The notes under the pieces: generated by a model
Told to the model about the DNA's origin: nothing
Seen by the model: the letters and a program-made list of their open reading frames with translations, nothing else
The model's database searches: none
Source: Phoronis australis
Lineage: Eukaryota; Phoronida; Phoronidae
Direction of reading: 5' to 3'
Assembly (NCBI GenBank): GCA_002633005.1
Contig: NMRA01000117.1
Span: 353,731 to 417,730, forward strand
Length of the DNA: 64,000 nt
Made by a program: the position numbers and the translations under genes
Shown: piece after piece, positions 38,166 through 50,262 of the stretch
Layout of the letters: each line of letters begins with the position of its first letter
Numbering within the stretch: position 1 is the stretch's first letter

Positions 38166-39360
38166 ATTTTTATGCACCCACATATTTCTATGTGGGTGCA
38201 TATTGCCATCTTCTCTGCCTGGGCATTTGCAGCTATATCTACTAAACCTCTTACAGGATCTTAATGAGATTTGGCAGATGTGTTCCTGACCTATGATGCT
38301 GACAGCAAATTTCGGACCGATCTGACTACTGCTGCGCCCCCTAGTGGCAATTTTATTTTTATAGTTTCCCCAGTATCTTTGGAATTCTTGGATGGAACTT
38401 CATGAAATTTGGCAAATAGTTTTCTATTAAGGAGGCAAAACCTTTCCATTATCAGATGGCTTTGAAAATTATATGCCCCTAATAGTCATTTTTTAAATTT
38501 TTGAGTCATTTTTGTTTGCATCTGACTTTCTGCCCAGCTGCTTGAAGAATTATGAAAATTGGGAGGCGTGTTCCTAATCAGGAGACCGCTGCTAACATTG
38601 ATTTTCAGATGGGTTTCACCACTCTAGTGCCCTCTAAAGGTGATTTTTTTTGCGTAGAGGGCTGTGTTACCTCTCGCAAGAATTTTGTGATATTGGCAGT
38701 TATGTTTCTTAGCACTGGCAACAGATGATGGCGAGTTTCAGATCAATTCAACAATTGGTGTGGCAATATTATTTTTTTACTTTTTCATGTTTCCACGGAG
38801 TTCTTGATGGATTTTCATGAAATAAGGTGAATAGGTTTAAATAAGGTGGTAATGCCATTTTCAAATGGATTTTGCATCACCTTGTGGTCATTTTTGTTAG
38901 TTTTACGTCCGGTTTTCTGGCGATTTTGTTTTTTGCATCCGGCTGAATATCCATAACCTTTTGAAGAAGTTTTGTTGAAATTTGAAAGATGTATTCGGAC
39001 GACAAACAGTAATGAGTGTTAAACTGAACCAAATACCACTTTGCTCCCTAGAGGCAAAATGTTTTTTTTACGTTTGCATATCTTCACAAAATTCGGCAGA
39101 TAGGTTTCCTATAAGGAGATAACAACGCCTTCCCATTTTCGAACAGATTTGTGTGCCACCAGGTAGCCATTTAAAATTTTTGCATACGTTTTTGACGTCT
39201 ACCCCTCTATCTGCCAAACCACTCAAAAGATGAAAATTGATGGTTGTGTTCCTGATGTGAAGATCTCAGTTGATGTTGATTTTCGAATGCTGTTGATTAT
39301 TCTGGCACCCATTATTGGTAGTTTTTGCTCTTTTTGTCTACGGCTGTATCATTAAAAACA
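38166..39360 (+). repeat. Tandem-unit interspersed repeat, copy 3, with terminal hairpin
   Basis: The copy opens with a perfect 11-bp-stem hairpin (GCACCCACATA, loop TTTC, then the inverse) at about 38174-38199. It is followed by about six degenerate units of roughly 190 bp with 'gccccctagtggcaatttt', 'catgaaatttggca' and 'tgttcctgac' landmarks. No ORF. The same hairpin end is found inverted at 50235-50262. Confidence 0.75.
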
Positions 39361-40621
39361 CCCATAGAAGCACACCATTTGCCATGCTGTTGTGGATGCA
39401 TTTCAATGCTGTGTTGCTCTTGTCAAAAAGCAACGTTTCTATTATGTGAAGCAAGGTAATCGACTAGGACTTTTTATGTACTCTCAAAGTCTCATCTTAA
39501 AACATTTTCTAATTAAAAGTCTTCATCTTTATGGCCGATATCTCCACTGTTTTGCGGTCAATCATACATAAGAATATGAAACTCAACCCTTGCACTAAAG
39601 TGATATATGCATTAAAAACTGAAAAATGTCGAAAACCTTAATACCTAATCAGGGTTCATTTTACAAAAAGGGTCTATGAGTCAACTGACTCACAGGGACC
39701 CAAATCTTTGAGTCAATTTGGACGACTTATGGGTCATTAATGTCTGCCATTCATGCATTTGTGGGGTTTTCTTGCTTTGTTTGCATGCTTTAATTTTGCG
39801 TTTGCTTGTATTTAACCCATCTAGCAATGCATTGAACTGTTTACTTCATTCCTTTCTCAGAAAAACCTTTGCCTACAATCCGTGTCAGTGGATAAGAGTA
39901 GATAAACATGAGAGTTCTTGAGCCAGTCTCAAGAGGGACATACATTGCAATCAGTCACATGTTTTTAAAGATTGTGAGTGAAATTTGTTCTTAGAAATCT
40001 GGGTTATCTGATAATACCACTCTCATATAATGACTGCAATGGTATTAATTATGTTTGTGGAAGAAAAAAATATTTGTTTCACAGGACCACATGGGGTTGC
40101 TTTCATGTGTGTTTCATATTTTACCTTTCCTAACATTTTATAATTGTGCACAAAGTATACTGTTTTCGAACTGGCAACAATATGTATTTTTTACCTTAAA
40201 AAATTGGCTAAAGTTATAAATTCAGCAGTGTGATGACAAGTCAGCTGATAGCAACTGGACTTGAGACACGGGCATCTCAATGCAGTAGTTACAAAATGGC
40301 AACATCATCTGCGGGATTGCCACATGCTAATTCAACTACCAGATGAAAATATAAGTGAGTGTGAGGAATCTGATCTCCAGGACTGGAGTTTGGTGACTGT
40401 ATGGAACATTTTCCTGCGAGGGGAGCTGGTTTGTGGATTTGTGTTGCGTCATGGATCTGGGGCTTAGAAGCTTGTGGTTTGAAATATGAAGGCCCAGCCA
40501 TGAAACAGTTTCCACTCCTTGAACACTAGCGCTGCCTAGTGATGTGTGAAGTGTTCTCTTAAAGCTGCTACAAACCCAACTTCCATCACAAAAAACAACT
40601 TTTCATTCAGACCACTTACCA

Positions 40622-41589
40622 CATAGGCGGATTTAGGGGGGGGGCCGGGCCTCCAACCCCCTTGGCTGCCGCAAAAAAAATAAAACAGTAAGAGCGTAGG
40701 GAAATGTTGAATTTATTAATTAATCCCGGTAATTAAAATTATACGGATGAAAAAAGATTTAAATGCGTGCAGTTTTAGTGGGGGGGGGGGGCTCAAATCC
40801 AATTTCAAGTGTCAAATTCGGAACACGGCGCATTCGTAACAACTATTGCTAAGTATGGGCTCTCCCGCGTTATCCCAGGCGACCGGCAGTGGCGCTGCGC
40901 ACTACGACTCCGTTTCTGTTGTCTGCTCCACTGTGCAATGAAGAAAATATACTTCATTTTGTAAAGAAAATGGGACCTGAGTGATGAAAAAACAGAAGCT
41001 GCTGGTAAGATGTGAATTTTAATCGAAGCCTTAGTGAATCACTCAGAAACTCAAAATACTCTCTTTGTCAAACCTTATCTTAAGACGGTTTCCAAAGCAA
41101 TCCCTTCATTATTGCCAACACGAAAAACGGATTTGGTCTTTTGGGCATTTGAAGACTATTTTAAATACAACAAATTTGTTAAGAATCGATGGCACAAAAT
41201 ATAAAACGTGTAATAAGCATTACAAAAAGAAGTAGGTTTCACGCGCAAACGCTGTGGACCATAAACAAGTAGGTCTCTTATTATGAGATTACTAGTTAAA
41301 TCGTGGTGGTGTAGTGGTAACGCATGCGCGCTCTATGCGCCAGGTCGTGAGTTCGAGTCTTTGGTACTTGCAGTTTTTCCTGTTTGACACGTTCTCAGTG
41401 TTTTTTTGTTTTTTTTGCCTTTTTTCTTGGATAATACTTCAGGAATCAAGGAAAATGCTTGATTTTTAGAGGTAAAAACAGAAAAATTTCGGTGCTATGC
41501 GCATCTACAATCGTGGTTCAGTTTGCGCAAATGCTTACAGCCGGACAAAATGTTGGGCCCCCCCTTGTGATATCCTAGATCCGCCACTG
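40622..41589. mobile_element. 968-bp TIR element, 5-bp TSD, tRNA-like insert
   Basis: Ends read CATAGGCGGATTTAGGGGG and the inverse of CAGTGGCGGATCTAGG. TACCA flanks both sides (40617-40621 and 41590-41594). Two 156-bp relatives lie at 48883-49038 and 50946-51101. It contains a tRNA-like segment near 41302-41372 but no transposase. Confidence 0.8.
41302..41372 (+). other. tRNA-like segment (pseudo-tRNA or SINE head)
   Basis: Box A-like TGGTGTAGTGGTAAC (41307-41321) and box B-like GTGAGTTCGAGTC (41347-41359) have tRNA spacing. The anticodon arm can form only a 4-bp stem, position 33 is not T, and no matching acceptor stem is evident. A functional tRNA is therefore unlikely. Confidence 0.55.
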
Positions 41590-42150
41590 TACCATTATGA
41601 AATTGGTCTCAAACTGTTCCTCACTCAAACTGGAGGTGATTTCACGGCTTTAAAAGAAATGACAGTTCAATTTACTTGAAACAAAATCTCAACAAGGTGG
41701 CATGTCGCATGGACTTTTATATAATGTAATGATCAAACAGTAGAATTTTTAGTATGCACTGAATGTGGTCGGGTTAATTCATCGAAAAATGTGAACATGG
41801 GTCAATAGACACTGCTGGACGGAATGCTGTCGGGACACTAAAGCATCGCGTAAAATGATCTTAATTTTTAACACAACTTTCAGTAAACATGTACATTCGC
41901 TTACTTGTAAGTAAGTTACTTTTAATTAGCTTTTGCTTTCCTTTTTCTATTCAAAATTATTTCTTTGGTGGTATCTTACATGTGGATAATTTTGTCTGCT
42001 ATTTCAATATGGGGCTAGTGATTAGTCTAGAGCCAAACCACAATCAAGTGTCTGCACAGTTTGAATCTTTATATGCAAAGCATATTAGACCCATAGATGT
42101 ATAATGTGTTGTTGAACAGGCCTCCTTTCAATCAAGTCTCATTGAATACC

Positions 42151-42905
42151 AAACTATTTTCTGCACTCTTTAAGTTTCAGCCATAACTTCTTGTATTGCC
42201 GCGCGACAGTTTAGTCCCGCTGTCTTATTCGAACAGGAGACATCCAGCACTCGTATATACCGGTAATACCAAAAAGAATCAACTTTTTAAAATGACTACA
42301 GGCATTTATTCTCTGCATGTACTTCGACCTTTCTTGGTCATCTAAGCAGTGACTAAAATTCTAGGACTAAAATTCTAGGAAAGGCAACATAACCTACCAG
42401 GAAGGCAGGTGAGAAAACACAAAAGTAACAGTGAGATGTCAAGCAATAGGGCATAAACAAGTGTGAAACTCAATAGAGAAGACTACAGAGACACCTACAG
42501 AACAACAGCCGACACTAAAATGATTTAAGGATTCTAGTCTGACCAGTGTCTCGGTAATTTATTTAGGGATGCTCAGCTTTAATTATTTAGAGCCTCCAAG
42601 AGCTTGAGGTGATAATGGTCAGCTAACACAAAAATAGGATATTTCAAATCTGACCATTTTTAATTTTGTGTTGTTTTCTCACCTATGTCCTCCTGGTGGG
42701 CTCTGTTGCCTTTCCTTGCATTTTAGTCATTCCTTAGACAACCAAGGAAGGTCGAAGTTAAGAGAATAAATGCCTGAGGTCGTTGTCTCCTTTTGGTGCA
42801 ATATATGAGTGTTGGACGTCTCCTGTTCGAATTCGACAGTGGGACTAGACATGTTGCGTGGCAATACGAGAAGTTATTGCTGAAACCTTCAAAGGGTGCG
42901 GCAAA
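42151..42905. mobile_element. Fold-back element of about 750 bp
   Basis: Left arm about 42151-42405 and right arm about 42690-42905 are inverted copies sharing TTTCAGC(C/A)ATAACTTCTT, CGAACAGGAGAC(A/G)TCCA, CATTTATTCTCT and CCTTTC(T/C)TTGG. Substitutions and small indels have accumulated. The spacer of about 280 bp has no ORF. Confidence 0.7.
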
Positions 42906-43079
42906 TATTGTTGAGAATAATGTATTTCGCAGGCACCATCTGTTATCAATCACGTAGTCTTCTATCTTATTTACTGGGCATGCTCACTGTAGCCACTAAC
43001 GTATTGTAACCATGCGTTTTACTCATTAGTCGAATATACATTATCATCTAAGTGATGCCCCTCACAACAGGTTATGGAC

Positions 43080-44210
43080 CCAGTGCTAAGGGCTGACTCT
43101 TAAGCAAAACAAGAATGTTTCAGGATATGTAATACACAGTTCACAATCTGTACAAAGACAAACATAACACCTTCCTGGCAACTCCAGAGGCAGCAACAGG
43201 CAACAAACTGCTCGACTGTAATTGGCAAGCTTACATCGTACACTCCTTGACGAGAGGTCCTCATGACTGCAACGCTGATGGTGACTGCAACAAAGCTTAC
43301 GGAATACTAAAAGGCTATTAAGACATCACGGAAAAAGCCCGCATCCTCACCCTCTATGAGGAACTGACAACCAGCATACATATGAACGATGGTGAGGATG
43401 TGACTGATTATATCATTAGAGCAGAGTGAGCCTGTGTTGTACTGAGAACACCTGGCAAAAACATCACAATCTGGTAATTGCCACGGTAATAAAGGGCCTG
43501 CCTGAGTCCTACAAGTAGTTTGTCATAGCACATACACAAATGGACAAATGCATGACTATAAGCCAACTTAAAACAGCACCGAGTAAATACGCATGGAAGC
43601 TCGCTGACAACTGGCAACACACTGCCCAGTCCAGTGCAGTGACCGTATGAAAACCAAAGTGCATAGCGTGCGGTAAACTAGGCGAGACGAGGTACGTGTA
43701 TTGACACCTTTGCAAAAATCAGGTAGAATACTCATGGAGAATGTTTTGCCAAGAAACATTTGAAGCGTTCAAGGAAGTCAAATACCTCAACAGCACTGCA
43801 TGCTTGGCCTCGGGTAGTAACCATGGAGATAACGGAAACAATCCTGATTTCGGTTTTGTTACTCTAGTGTACAACATTTCAGTGCAAAAACAAACTTAAA
43901 CTCTTAGAAAATTGCTTGGTGATGGCAACGCATTGTCCCACATGATAAACGACCTTGGATTATTTGTGTCCTATGAAACCAAGTTAACTCTGCAGGAACA
44001 TGGCTGCCACAGTTGGCTAGTGTGAAAAGAAAAACCAAATTAACAATTATTGATGCTCAGAGCACACCAAGAGGGGTCACAATACACGATGAATTGTTGA
44101 CTCCAGTTTTTCAAGGTGTCTATTTTCTGTGAGCACCACTACTGACCACGGCGGCAATGTAATGTTTGCAAAAGGGAAAGCGACGCTTAACCCAGGGAGG
44201 TATGACATTC
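43080..44210 (+). pseudogene. Degenerate Ty1/copia gag-protease relic
   Basis: Shifting between frames reveals a gag (UBN2-like) segment around 43340-43620: LYEELTTSIHMNDGEDV, DYIIRAE and, further on, AHTQMDKCMTISQLK. A zinc-knuckle remnant CIACGK appears near 43655. A protease-like LGDGNALSHMINDLGLFVSY follows near 43917, where copia proteases have D-S-G-A-S-H-M. Several stops and frameshifts interrupt it. No LTR, integrase or reverse transcriptase is seen. The 27-bp satellite starts 160 bp downstream. Confidence 0.75.
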
Positions 44211-44373
44211 AACATAGCCCGACGCCAAAAACTGTATACCCACCAATGCAAACAGAAAACACGCACACATGCACAACAAAGTCATTATAGAGGAATGGCA
44301 TCATGCCTTGAGACACACGAACTATGACAACATTTTGATGCATGAGAAATTTGCAGGGACATATGCTCCTCAC

Positions 44374-45291
44374 ACGCAAACTAACCACTTGAAAGGGTAC
44401 ACGCAAACTAACCACTTGAAAGGGTACACGCAAACTAACCACTTGAAAGGGTACACGCAAACTAACCACTTGAAAGGGTACACGCAAACTAACCACTTGA
44501 AAGGGTACACGCAAACTAACCACTTGAAAGGGTACACGCAAACTAACCACTTGAAAGGGTACACGCAAACTAACCACTTGAAAGGGTACACGCAAACTAA
44601 CCACTTGAAAGGGTACACGCAAACTAACCACTTGAAAGGGTACACGCAAACTAACCACTTGAAAGGGTACACGCAAACTAACCACTTGAAAGGGTACACG
44701 CAAACTAACCACTTGAAAGGGTACACGCAAACTAACCACTTGAAAGGGTACACGCAAACTAACCACTTGAAAGGGTACACGCAAACTAACCACTTGAAAG
44801 GGTACACGCAAACTAACCACTTGAAAGGGTACACGCAAACTAACCACTTGAAAGGGTACACGCAAACTAACCACTTGAAAGGGTACACGCAAACTAACCA
44901 CTTGAAAGGGTACACGCAAACTAACCACTTGAAAGGGTACACGCAAACTAACCACTTGAAAGGGTACACGCAAACTAACCACTTGAAAGGGTACACGCAA
45001 ACTAACCACTTGAAAGGGTACACGCAAACTAACCACTTGAAAGGGTACACGCAAACTAACCACTTGAAAGGGTACACGCAAACTAACCACTTGAAAGGGT
45101 ACACGCAAACTAACCACTTGAAAGGGTACACGCAAACTAACCACTTGAAAGGGTACACGCAAACTAACCACTTGAAAGGGTACACGCAAACTAACCACTT
45201 GAAAGGGTACACGCAAACTAACCACTTGAAAGGGTACACGCAAACTAACCACTTGAAAGGGTACACGCAAACTAACCACTTGAAAGGGTAC
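44374..45291. repeat. 27-bp satellite, 34 exact copies
   Basis: The unit starts ACGCAAACTAACCACTTG and is 27 bp; 918 bp equals exactly 34 units, and by eye no unit differs. Because 27 is divisible by three and units lack stops in several frames, it creates long artefactual ORFs on both strands (about 340-358 codons). Confidence 0.98.
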
Positions 45292-45436
45292 ACGCAGATG
45301 TATGCGGCTCCATTACCGCTAAAGAAGGTTATTAATACACAATGAACTTGGTGGATGAAATTATTCGAGTGCATCATTTGTGAATTTTCTGAGATCAATG
45401 GATGAAGCTCTCATTGCCTTGAAAAGCTTCATTTCG

Positions 45437-46108
45437 GACACTACGCTGCACACACTACACTGCACACACTACACTGCACACACTACACTGCACACACTAC
45501 ACTGCACACACTACACTGCACACACTACACTGCACACACTACACTGCACACACTACACTGCACACACTACACTGCACACACTACACTGCACACACTACAC
45601 TGCACACACTACACTGCACACACTACACTGCACACACTACACTGCACACACTACACTGCACACACTACACTGCACACACTACACTGCACACACTACACTG
45701 CACACACTACACTGCACACACTACACTGCACACACTACACTGCACACACTACACTGCACACACTACACTGCACACACTACACTGCACACACTACACTGCA
45801 CACACTACACTGCACACACTACACTGCACACACTACACTGCACACACTACACTGCACACACTACACTGCACACACTACACTGCACACACTACACTGCACA
45901 CACTACACTGCACACACTACACTGCACACACTACACTGCACACACTACACTGCACACACTACACTGCACACACTACACTGCACACACTACACTGCACACA
46001 CTACACTGCACACACTACACTGCACACACTACACTGCACACACTACACTGCACACACTACACTGCACACACTACACTGCACACACTACACTGTACACACT
46101 ACACTGTA
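45437..46108. repeat. 14-bp satellite, 48 copies
   Basis: The unit is CACACTACACTGCA; 672 bp equals exactly 48 units. Only the first unit (ACGCTG) and the last two (CTGTA) differ. It starts 145 bp after the 27-bp satellite. It yields a 252-codon artefactual ORF with a 14-residue period. Confidence 0.98.
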
Positions 46109-48109
46109 CGAGAAAATATTGGAGATATACAGTTATAATGGCAGCGAATATGTGCGCGAATCTTTTTGCGTCATATTAAGCAACAATGGCATCAAATATT
46201 GAATGACTACACCTTATAAGTTAAATATATCTTATCATTGAGTACACAAGTACTTTTTCTCCACAACTTTGCATCGGTCATTTACATGATATCCATTGTA
46301 ACAGTTGTTTGTATATCTATGGTTAGACCCCTTCCCCAATCACTTATATCGAGTTGTTTTGGTCATTTGTTTTGCACGGATGTTTTGCAGTGAAATGTAC
46401 AGTGGTCGCCCGAGGCTGCATTTTTGTGTCATTTGACACAACCAAGCTGTAAAAGACACAAATTGACTCGATGAGTACATCACCTCGGACGCAACTAAGG
46501 TTGTGATAAATAAAACTAAAAGCAAATGAAAATCATTTGGTTCTTTTGTTTGGTTACCATGCCATAGTTTTTGTTCTAACAGCACCGCTAGATTGTTTCA
46601 TTTTCCAAAGCCAAATGGACAACATCGTTGCTTCGCAAGTAGGTCATCACAATATAGTTCGGAATATCCTGGTAAAATTGGTCCAATAGCGGCTTGACTC
46701 AATAACACAGTCACAAAAAGAGGTTCGAAACGAACGAATATTAGGAAAAATTAAATGTCATCTCATACTTTGCCAGTGTTTTAAAGACTTCTGGACTAAG
46801 TTTGATGGAACCAACAGATTCAAATGAACCCCAAAAAATATTGGAAGGTAGGTCCATTGGACCCCAGTTTTTGAAAGAGTAGGGCGAACGCTGAATGTAA
46901 TTATGACAATGGTAAGACAACATAGGCGTGATAGCAGACAATTTTAATGATCCAGTTGATCTGAAGTGAGTAAACATAAAGCGTAAAAGACTAATGACAG
47001 CTCTATAAATATCCCTGCTTATGGCTGTTATAAATGAAGATTTGTCATGCATGTATTTGAAATCAATTAAGTTCTATTGTACAACATACATATTTGGTAA
47101 AATCTTACCCATTTTAGACAAAAATAATTGCCAAAATTGCACTTTTCATTTTTCAGATAATTCTAACATTGTTGTGAATGTACAGAAGTATTGTCTGTTG
47201 GTAGCTATGATACAGAACTTGGACATGGCATAGCATCATTCTGGTACGCTATATCAGTTCTGAAATAGCGTTCTAAATGGGTGAGATTTTAACATAAATC
47301 ATGACGGCATGAATATCAATAAGAAACAAAGATAATTACTTCATACAATACAGTGAAACTTGCATACAATAGACTTGAAGAAGTCAGACGTGCATAACAC
47401 ATTTCTGTGATGCTGTTGTTCTTGCGCTGATTTTTTAAGAAAGCTCTATGGGCAAGTTCTTAAGTCGAATTTTCCTACAACTCAAAGGAAATGTGTACAT
47501 CATTTCCCATAAATTTCGTTTTCACCACACATTTTTACTCTCCTGCAAGCTGTAAATCTCCGTGCAAACGAATCAGATTGGTCTAGTTGCAGACACACAT
47601 CTGGCTGGAGACTGTTTCATTTTATCAAATCCAATTAAATTAAGTCAACCACACCGATTAGCGTAAAACCTGAGACAAACTAGAACATTTTCTGGAACAT
47701 ATATAAATGAGACAAATCCCAAATGGTCAGTTTTCCAGTACATGCTGTAACCTCTATAGCACAAAATTGCTGAGTATGATTGTTGCATATACCGTAACTA
47801 TTTTTCAAGATATTGCATGCAATACTACATCAGAAGAGTGGATTTTCTCCCATCAGTTTTGACTAAGGATCAAATGTCTTATGAGGTAGAACACAAGATT
47901 AACTTCAAAGCAGCAGTGTTACAAAATATGAGCACAATTCAAATCCATCAAAACATGATAAATTAGACAAGTGTAAATTTATAAATTACGCTCACTTGAT
48001 TACGTTCTTCCATTTAAGCAGTCTTTGTGCAATTTACTTGACACAATAAGGCGTTGTGGTTACATTGATGCAAATCAATGCAATTCCTGAGTCAGCCTGG
48101 GATAGCTTC
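46109..48109. other. Intergenic region before DCXR 3' end
   Basis: AT-rich sequence with no recognised repeat or coding feature. The DCXR 3' UTR should occupy the right part, since its stop codon is at 48110 on the minus strand. Confidence 0.5.
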
Positions 48110-48213
48110 CTAACAAGCCCAGAAACCACCCTCGATGGGTAGACAAGCACCACTCATCATCGCGGCTTTATCACTGAGCAAAAACAGCACACCGTTGACA
48201 ACATCTTGGACCT
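48110..48213 (-). CDS. DCXR: DCXR terminal exon
   Basis: Acceptor gttgcag. It encodes [17 protein letters not shown] through GGFWAC with stop TAG at 48112-48110. Confidence 0.93.
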
Positions 48214-48763
48214 CTGCAACAAAAACACCACCAACCAACATGACTCACGATCACATGGCATTATGCTGGTTTGTAAATGAGACTGAAAAAATGCTCACTA
48301 CATTTAAAACTCTGCCCATTTTATGGTACCTTGTACTTTGTCCAATAACCCTGAGTGTCATCAAGTCCAAATATCACTACAAAGATCTTAGTTCCTTTCG
48401 TGTAGAACAGATTACCAGGTTCAACATTAACTAAACGACATTTAAAACAGCTGTTTTGACTGTTAGTGACACATGGTGTACTTCTGCTTTTCCTGGTGAA
48501 GCTTTAGTTGACCACGAATTAGTTTATATCTGTGACCATAATCAGATTGCTACTGTGAGGTATTCAATAGTGCAGACTCAAGATGGCTTTGGAGGCAACT
48601 GCAAGAGAACAATTATACTCATCAGAAAGCAAATAAACACTAAACCTGCGAAATGCCCTAATGGAATCCTGTCAGTCATTTTCTTGCACTTTTCTTCAGT
48701 TTTCCAATTTGCCTTGGACATTTCAGTCCAGACCACTGTGGGGTTGACCGAATTCACACGAAT
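48110..48763 (-). CDS. DCXR: L-xylulose reductase, last two exons (partial gene)
   Basis: Minus-strand exons 48763-48646 and 48213-48110 join in phase 1 to encode the C-terminal 73 residues of a short-chain dehydrogenase: [20 protein letters not shown], then [20 protein letters not shown], then [10 protein letters not shown] and IEGGFWAC plus stop. NPTVV.T.M, RIPLG.FAEV and the GGFWAC end are specific to DCXR, a tetrameric NADPH-dependent dicarbonyl/L-xylulose reductase. The N-terminal TGxxxGxG cofactor motif and catalytic YxxxK should lie upstream (higher coordinates), but I could not find those exons, so the rest may lie beyond long introns or outside the window. Upstream introns hold repeat copies at 48883 and beyond. 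Confidence 0.93.
48646..48763 (-). CDS. DCXR: DCXR penultimate exon
   Basis: Acceptor tttccag and donor GTTTAG. It encodes the NPTVV substrate-loop region through HFA, phase 0 in and phase 1 out. Confidence 0.92.
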
Positions 48764-48882
48764 CTGGAAATAAACAGAAATCAGTTAACATATTGCAAAA
48801 GGCTTTGATAGCATATGCAACATGGTGAACAACTGAAGTTTTAGTTTGTTAAATTTCTCCATAAAAATGTTAAGATAATTGC

Positions 48883-49038
48883 CAGTGGCGGATTTAGAGG
48901 GGGCCAAGAGGGCCATGGCCCCCCTAAAATTCCCCCAGATTCCATTTGGCAATTCGGCTGTGCGAATGTCTGACTGGCAAAATCCTGGCTAATACACTGC
49001 CGTGGCCCCCCTAACTAAAAATCCTGGATCCGCCCATG
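48883..49038. mobile_element. 156-bp TIR MITE, 5-bp TSD, copy 1
   Basis: Ends CAGTGGCGGATTTAG and the inverse of CATGGGCGGATCCAGG. ATTGC flanks both sides (48878-48882 and 49039-49043). It has the same length as the copy at 50946-51101, which is inserted in the opposite orientation. Confidence 0.85.
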
Positions 49039-49159
49039 ATTGCTACTCTTTTTTCAACATGAATTGTATCGTACAGCTATCATAACGAGAGCAACGGAGA
49101 GTTGATATGCAGACACTATGTACATCACATACAGCACAGATACAAGGGATGATTACTAT

Positions 49160-50262
49160 TTCAAACATCCCCACTACAGGGAACAATGCTTTAGAATAGC
49201 CTCTATGGGATGTATAGTCAGTAATGCTCTCTTCAAAACGAATACACCAGTTAAATTTAACAAAGATCCTGCAGAGGTCTTAGGAGATACAGCCACGGAT
49301 GCAAAAAAAATCTGCCACAAGAAAGTGCCATAATAGCCAGAGCCATACGCTAATTATCGTAAGTTGTCCTCTTCTCAATAGGAGCATACATGTCAACATT
49401 TATAATCATCCTATGCGTGGTTTAGCTGATACAGAGGTAGACGACAACAAACAAAAAGTTATAAAAACAGCCACTAGGTGGCATGCACTATGTCAAATCC
49501 ATCTGAAAACAGGAAGATGTCATTCTTCTTTAATGGAAAAATTTCATAAAAATCTGTCCAGGAACTCTAAAGATACAGAGAAAAACAGAAAAAAATAAAA
49601 TTAACTCTAAGAGGCACACTTAACGTAGACAGATTCGTCCGAAAGACATCGCCGTCCGTTATCGCTTTCGCATGAATACACAAATTCAACAAAGATCCTA
49701 CACAGGGGCTTAGGAGATACAGCCATAGACACAAAAAACATAACTATCACTTAGGAGGTGCCACAGTACTCAAAACTATAGTGAAAATTATCAGCCGTCC
49801 TCTTTCCAGTTGAAACATAATACGCCAATTTTCATAATTATCCTCAAGAATGGTTTGGCTGATAGAGGGGCAGATGCCAAAAAACAGACTTTAAAACAGT
49901 AAAAAAATGCCCACTAGGTGTGCCAAATATGTTAAATTCATCCAAAAACACGGAAGCTGGCGTCATGCCGCTAACAGGTTCCCAGTTGCAAAATACACGA
50001 AAATCCGTAAAGTAACTCAGAAGATACACAGGCACATATAAAAAACTGAAACTGCAGGTAGGGAGCACACCTTTTATCGGATCTGTCCAAAAACTCGCTC
50101 ATTATCGGCAAAATTTCATGCGCATACATTCAGGGATTTGGAGATACAGCAGTGGACACTGGACAGAACCCTGGCAGCAGTCGGACGCTGTATGGAAGGA
50201 CGGCAGACTGACAGAAATGACGGCATAATGAGCTCACATATAAAAATGTGGGCACATAAAAA
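49160..50262 (-). repeat. Tandem-unit interspersed repeat, copy 4
   Basis: Minus-orientation copy with about five units ('aactatcacttaggaggtgccac', 'gggcttaggagatacagcc'). It ends at 50235-50262 in the hairpin-like sequence found at the start of 38166-39360, which fixes this as the same family terminus. Confidence 0.75.

Larger units (their letters stand above)
37617..42150. other. Intergenic region after the kinase gene
   Basis: No gene is supported. It includes a presumptive kinase 3' UTR, a tandem-unit repeat copy (38166-39360) and a 968-bp TIR element with a tRNA-like insert (40622-41589). The remaining AT-rich stretches, 39400-40600 and 41600-42150, show nothing recognisable. Confidence 0.55.

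Noticed and set aside
41302-41372. Functional tRNA gene
   Set aside because: Poor anticodon arm, no T at position 33 and no acceptor-stem pairing; kept only as a tRNA-like segment.
44209-45398. Three long ORFs (342-358 codons) on both strands with a 9-residue period
   Set aside because: They are created by the stop-free 27-bp satellite, whose length is a multiple of three. No non-repetitive domain is attached.
45380-46138. A 252-codon ORF rich in His, Thr and Leu
   Set aside because: It is a translation of the 14-bp satellite; no splice or start context supports a gene.
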